Source: Pampus argenteus
Taxonomy: Eukaryota > Chordata > Actinopteri > Scombriformes > Stromateidae
Length of the DNA stretch: 64,000 bases
Reading direction: 5' to 3'
Assembly (NCBI GenBank): GCA_036937835.1
Contig: CM072876.1
Coordinates: forward strand, 8,018,001-8,082,000
Shown: one piece after another, positions 58,942-64,000 of the stretch
How positions within the stretch are numbered: position 1 is the stretch's first letter
How the letters are laid out: each line of letters opens with the position of its first letter
Notes under the pieces: model-generated
Told to the model about the DNA's origin: nothing
Databases searched by the model: none
The model's input: the letters and a program-made list of their open reading frames with translations, nothing else
Program-made: the position numbers and the translations under genes

Positions 58942-61900
58942 ATGCAGCGCTCTTATCTGGTTCTGGAGAACTACATCGGTGGAAAGTTTGTCTCCTGTAG
59001 GAGTCACATCGACTCCTATGATCCATCCACTGGAGAGGTTTACTGCAAAGTACCTGACAGCGGCAAGGAGGAGGTGGGACATCCCAGCAATACTCTGGGA
59101 TTTTTTTTTATTTTTCTGCATCTAAGCATGTTGTACTTTCTCTTTAACATTCCTGCAATGCCTCTGTAAAGCTTGTAATGTTAAACTTTTGCTGAAGCTT
59201 AGAAGTGCAGCTCTGAGCTCCTATAAGCAATATTTGTAGTGGTAGATCTACAGGTCTACTTGTGGATGTTTGCCTTTATCAATGCATTTGCACTCTGTTT
59301 GGCAAATGTTGTGACCATGTTGAAGTCTTTGTATGAGTCATTTCTGCTGCTGTTTTTGCTCATAATTGCACTCGCGTAAACTTTGCAAAGCTAGTATTTA
59401 TTGCAGGGATTTGGTGTTGGGTTTCATTTTATCATAAGAGCTGTTACTGCCAGCTTTTATTTTTGGATGGAAGTATTTGTGTGGCCAAGAAAAAGAACGA
59501 GGGAAGTGAATACTTACGTGTAATATATTAATGTTGAATATGGGTCCAGGTTAGTTCAGATGATCTGGAGAGCTTATATCATAGCAGAGAAGCACCTTTG
59601 CTCTTTACAGAGTCAACAGTCAAGTAATCATTAAACACATTGAACCCACATCAAGTTCACAATTTTTCAAGTCTTAAGTCTCAAGTCTGCCCAAATGAAC
59701 ACTGACATGTTTTTCTTCCTAATGCACTTCCAACATAAGTAACAGGGGACAAAATCCACAACCCTAAGCTAATGTGAGTCTTAACCATCAGTTTGGCAAC
59801 TACTGCAGTCCTAGAGACATGCAGAATAATGTAATCTAATCTAATCTCTGTATGAATGGCTGTCTGCAGGTGGAGGCAGCAGTGGCAGCAGCCAAAGAAG
59901 CCTTCCCCAGCTGGTCCGCTCGCAGCCCAGAGCAGCGAGCACAGGTCCTCAACAAGCTGGCCGACCTGATCGAAGCTCACCTGGAAGAGTTCGCCCAGGC
60001 TGAGTCCAGAGACCAAGGTGTCTTAAACTGTTCTGTGTTGTATTAACCCACCAATTCAGTGGGCTAATCAGATACTTAACAACAGTTGTTTTCAATGTCA
60101 CCAAGAGAGTCATAAATGGAAAGTTTGTCGTGGAAGTGGAGGCAAAGGAAACTGGGTCATTCAAATCAAAAGAACAAGAAAATAGTGAACACGTGGTGTT
60201 TTGTATATTAGATATAGTGCTCAGTTGGCTTTTGGCCTGTAGGTGGTGCTAGAGGAAAACTCATGGAGTTCCAAAACAGAAAAGGTTTTTGCTTTGGGAA
60301 GCATGAGTGCTCAGTCAACTTTGATATTTACAGAAAATGAGACGTTAACAAAAACATTAGGATTTATATTCTATCTACTTTCAGGGCTGCATTTACAACA
60401 ATCACAAATTTTCAGAATATTCAGACGTTAAAGTAGGAATGTGAATAAATCTTTACCCTGAACTGTATGTTTAGTTAGGATTGCCTGCACATGCCACCCA
60501 CCTCTGACATCACATGTAAACACGGAAGTGGCTTTCAGTAGGTTCAGGAGGGCGTAGCCATATATCCATATATTGTGCAATAAGTCGATATATGGCTATT
60601 ATAATGTCAATAATTATGTTATTATATGATATGTTGATGATATAATTTTTGTGACAGGCCTGTCCTTACTGAATATCCTAAATTAAAACACAAACACGGA
60701 GTACATCAGTACAGCAATCTTTCTCTAAGGTAATAAGAACAAGGTGTTGTCTTCCAGAAAGACTTTTGTTTACACAACGCAGTATCAGATGGGCATCGAA
60801 TAATTTGCTAAATGTGAAATGATGAATGTCTGATCTCAAAAACGTCTCAGGAGTATTTGAGTAAACGTTATTTTCTTCTGTTCTATGTATTTGATGCAAC
60901 GTTACAGGTAAAACAGTCACATTTGCACGGACCGTGGATATCCCCCGCTCTGTGTACAACTTCCGCTTCTTCGCATCATCCGTGCTCCACCACACCACAG
61001 ACTGCAGCCAGATGGACCACATGGGCTGCCTCAACTACACCGTCCGCTGCCCCGTAGGAGTCGGTGAGAGCTCCATATGTGTTCACATTAAAACATGTAA
61101 AGGTTATTTTTGTGCTATATGTGTTCTTAAATTGTGTTGTTGTTGTTGTTGTTGTTGTGTGTGTGTGTGTAGCTGGTCTGATCAGCCCCTGGAATCTCCC
61201 CCTCTACCTGCTGACCTGGAAGATTGCACCTGCGATTGCTGCAGGCAACACGGTGGTAGCCAAGCCCAGTGAGATGACCTCTGTGACTGCCTGGATGATG
61301 TGCAAGTTGATGCAGGAGGCCGGTAGGACTACAGCACCCACAATTCAAAAGAAACACATGATTATACACACATGATGTGAAGATCAAGTGTTCCTGCGCG
61401 CTGTCAAATTTCACTTTACACATTTTACTATTAATAATCTATAAATAATCTCTCTCTCTCTCTCTCTCTGCAGGTGTTCCTCCAGGAGTAGTCAACATAG
61501 TATTTGGGACTGGACCGCGAGCAGGCGACGCCCTTGTTGGCCATCCTGATGTCCCGTTAATCTCCTTCACTGGTTCCACGGCAACTGCCCAGCGCATCAC
61601 AGAGCGGACAGCCCCCTACTGTAAGAAGCTGTCACTGGAGCTAGGAGGGAAAAACCCTGCCATTATTTTCGCTGATGCAGACCTGGACCAGTGCATAGAG
61701 ACCACCATTCGCTCCAGCTTCTCCAACCAGGTAAGAAAAGTGTTAGTGAGTGTTGAATGGATGCTATCTGTATGAAGAACAGTGATAATGGTGCAGTTGA
61801 ATTTATTTTTTCCACATGAGGGCAATCGCATACCATATGTTGCTGTGCAGTAGCTGCATGGGAACAACTTTCTGAACACTCAGTGCTTCAGTAAAAGTCT

Positions 61901-62623
61901 TACCTTTCTCTTCTCAGGGAGAAATCTGCCTGTGCACCAGTAGGATTTATGTAGAAAGGAGTATATACTCCAAGTTCCTGGAGAGGTTTGTAGCTGCAGC
62001 TAAGAAGTGGAAGACCGGTTCGCCCTCTGACCCCGGCAACAACAACGGAGCGCTCATCAGCAAAGAACATCTGGAGAAGGTGGTGACCTAAATTGTCAAG
62101 AACAACTTTTGGAAAGACATGTTGTTTTCTCAACTCATATTTATAAATCTCTCTCTCTTTTGATGTCCAGGTTCGTAGCTTTGTAGCACTCGCCAAATCT
62201 GAAGGTGGCACCGTCCACTGCGGCGAGGGGGTTGACCAGCTGGACCTCCCTGAGTGCAACAGCAAAGGCTACTTCATGCCGGCCACCGTCATCTCGGGCA
62301 TTTCCGACAGCTCCCGAGTCATGCAGGAGGAGATCTTTGGCCCTGTCACCTGCGTCAACCCCTTTGACACAGAGGATGAAGCCGTTTCCAAGGGCAACGG
62401 GGTGCGCTATGGTCTGGCGGCCACTGTGTGGTCGCAGGATGTGGGGAAGGTTCACCGGATGGCCAAGCGCTTACAGGCAGGTCTGGTGTGGACCAACTGC
62501 TGGCTAGTGAGAGATCTAAACCTGCCTTTTGGAGGGATGAAGGACTCTGGTGTTGGGAGGGAGGGAGGGAAGGATTCCTACCACTTCTTCACAGAGGTGA
62601 AGAGTATCACGATCAAACACTGA
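58942..62623 (+). CDS. aldh8a1: Aldehyde dehydrogenase 8A1 (2-aminomuconic semialdehyde dehydrogenase), 7 coding exons
   Basis: ALDH8A1 is a cytosolic NAD-dependent enzyme assigned to 2-aminomuconate semialdehyde oxidation in the kynurenine pathway of tryptophan breakdown. It was earlier described as a 9-cis-retinal dehydrogenase. Exons: 58942-59073, 59870-60017, 60908-61063, 61173-61322, 61474-61730, 61918-62079, 62171-62623. The joined frame gives 485 residues (human 487). It starts at ATG 58942 (A at -3; MQRSYLVLENYIGGKF) and ends KSITIKH-stop. Signatures: SPWNLPLYLLTWKIAPA (cofactor region, exon 4), LELGGKNPA with catalytic Glu251 (exon 5), NQGEICLC with catalytic Cys285 across exons 5/6, EEIFGPVTCV and LPFGGMKDSGVGREGG in exon 7. 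No damage is visible. It lies in the same orientation as HBS1L, 3.2 kb downstream. Confidence 0.97.
61135..61172 (+). repeat. (GTT)n(GT)n microsatellite forming the exon 4 acceptor of ALDH8A1
   Basis: About seven GTT units and seven GT units run directly into the AG at 61171-61172. The expected pyrimidine tract is thus replaced by a TG-rich repeat. Confidence 0.9.
61448..61473 (+). repeat. (TC)n microsatellite forming the exon 5 acceptor of ALDH8A1
   Basis: About ten TC units followed by TGCAG make up the pyrimidine tract and 3' splice site of exon 5. Confidence 0.9.
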
Positions 62624-64000
62624 AAGTGGAAAGGGAAATGGCAGCATAGGATTATTTTCTATTAAAAGTAAGTACACATGTGTGTAGAAGGTTTATCTTG
62701 ACATTCACCTTCCCTCTTTTTTCAACAACTAATATCACCTCCCACCCACATTTGTAGAATACAAAAGTCAGAGAAAGACCGATAAGAAAACGAGCATAGA
62801 TCCAATATAATAAACTAATTCTGAAAAGAAGCAGTGATAATATGATTGAAAGAATGTGCTGTGAAGCAGGTAAACACTGCTAACCAAAACCAAGAGCTAA
62901 AACACTGTAGGTGAGTTTCATTAGAATGGCGTGACTGTACAGGTATTTGTTTTATAATTACATATAAGCGTTGAGCTTATGTAAATGCCACATATAGTTC
63001 AGTGTGTTTTCATGTTTACTTCAGAGTCTGAGTTATGTCATTGTTGTCTGTGCAGGAGCTCAGTTGTCAGTATCTGTGACACAATGTCAGATGAATGTCG
63101 GATCTGTGGGCTCGTAACAAACGCAATAGGTCCACTTTGACAATGAAGAAGTCAAAGTTTTTATCAGCACACTTTGTACCTTTCATGTGTCACGGTTGTA
63201 TATTTGGTCAAAGTTTGCCCTGTTATTGATTTTTTTTTTTTTTTTTTTCCGCTTCACACAAACTAAAAGGTAACTGTTTTACAGCTCATTGAGCTGTTTA
63301 TGTCTGACTTGCTGACGTAAAAGAGGTGAATAAATGTCAAACTGTTTCATGTGGTCGATGGGAAAACATGTTTGCAGAACATGCCAGCAAACAGCTGAGT
63401 GAACTGGATGACTGTGTTTATACAGAAGCTTTAATAGTAGTCTATTGCCTAATGACGAAAACACACTTCAGATATTATATCTCACATGGGATTGTCAGAA
63501 AACTCACTTTGCATGTATTATCACTTCAAGTGACGTGCAAGTAGTCATCCTCAGCAGCTTGTTTTATCATCTCATGATCACGTTTTTTTTCTCCCGTTTG
63601 TCGGCGCTCTCTTTAGCCCCTTAATCAAACGTGTGTCCTCTCCTTGTCAACATCTGATCATGACTTGGATGGTTCACCGCACATGCTGATGAGCCCTCTG
63701 CGTCATTCAGGCAGTTGTGCCAGTCAAGGAAAAGAGGGCACACAGAGTATGCACCGTGTCTGTGTAAAACTGACGTTCACTGGTGAGGTATACAGTATGT
63801 GACATTTACCACGGAGTCAGTGTGTGTCCCCACCCTCTTGTGTTTTGGCTAGGGAAGGGATACTGTGCCATGTCACACTGCATGATTGCATACAAACACA
63901 CACACACACATGCACACTCCTATGCCTTCCTAGAGCATAGCGTGTGATGAAATGGATACCACCCAAAAGTCAGGTTAGGAGGTCTAAAGCAATGTGTTTT
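62624..64000 (+). other. ALDH8A1 3'UTR and right flank
   Basis: An ATTAAA hexamer lies at 62661-62666, very close to the stop, and a canonical AATAAA at 63329-63334. The latter would give a 3'UTR of about 0.7 kb. A T-run lies at about 63230-63249. Beyond 63350 I see no gene, only a short CA run near 63898-63909. Confidence 0.55.

Noticed and set aside
60530..60660. ATATATGG/CCATATAT-rich region ending GTGACAGGCCTG as a hAT element
   Set aside because: Wording recalls fish hAT remnants, but I could not define ends or a target duplication.
1..64000. CRISPR arrays, rRNA, tRNA genes, bacterial operons or phage
   Set aside because: None seen. Direct repeats in the window are microsatellites, and gene structure is eukaryotic throughout.

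Overview
The window is vertebrate, almost certainly teleost, nuclear DNA. Genes are split by GT-AG introns, (GT)n/(CA)n microsatellites are dense, and several transposon remnants resemble families common in percomorph fish. Gene identities rest on translating exons and recognising the protein families. Exon ends were set by GT/AG sites, reading phase and remembered homology, not by transcripts.

Layout from left to right. (1) Bases 48-174 look like the terminal coding exon of a plus-strand gene whose body lies left of the window. The conserved gene order would make it AHI1, but the peptide itself was not recognised. (2) About 20 kb (175-20249) has no gene I can support. It holds microsatellites, a strong hairpin, two copies of one fish hAT-type MITE, a LINE tail and a paired GATA-site cluster. 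(3) MYB (c-Myb) lies on the minus strand: 15 coding exons between 29412 and 21544, 611 residues, a 3'UTR of about 1.3 kb with a miR-150 site, and an additional in-frame cassette exon matching the vertebrate exon 9A position. (4) A 6 kb divergent intergenic region (29413-35434) separates MYB from HBS1L. It is the counterpart of the human HBS1L-MYB erythroid enhancer interval. (5) HBS1L lies on the plus strand: 18 coding exons from 35435 to 55734, 702 residues, a ribosome-rescue GTPase. Its intron 4 contains a 1.5 kb alternative last exon, in frame with exon 4, that encodes a SKI7-like isoform of 671 residues. (6) A 2.7 kb spacer carries a hAT element with 8-bp target duplications and a decayed transposase C-terminus. 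(7) ALDH8A1 lies on the plus strand: 7 coding exons from 58942 to 62623, 485 residues, an aldehyde dehydrogenase of the kynurenine pathway. (8) The last 1.4 kb is 3'UTR and flank.

The order and orientation ALDH8A1-HBS1L-MYB-(AHI1), with HBS1L and MYB divergent, is the same as in human, but the spacing is far smaller. The genes are functionally unrelated (transcription factor, translation quality control, metabolic enzyme). The likely reason they stay together is regulatory sequence in and around HBS1L that acts on MYB.

The most interesting items are the SKI7-like terminal exon with its repeated S-L-x-x-L...H motif, the MYB exon 9A, the compact intergenic region with clustered GATA/E-box motifs, and splice sites whose tracts are microsatellites.
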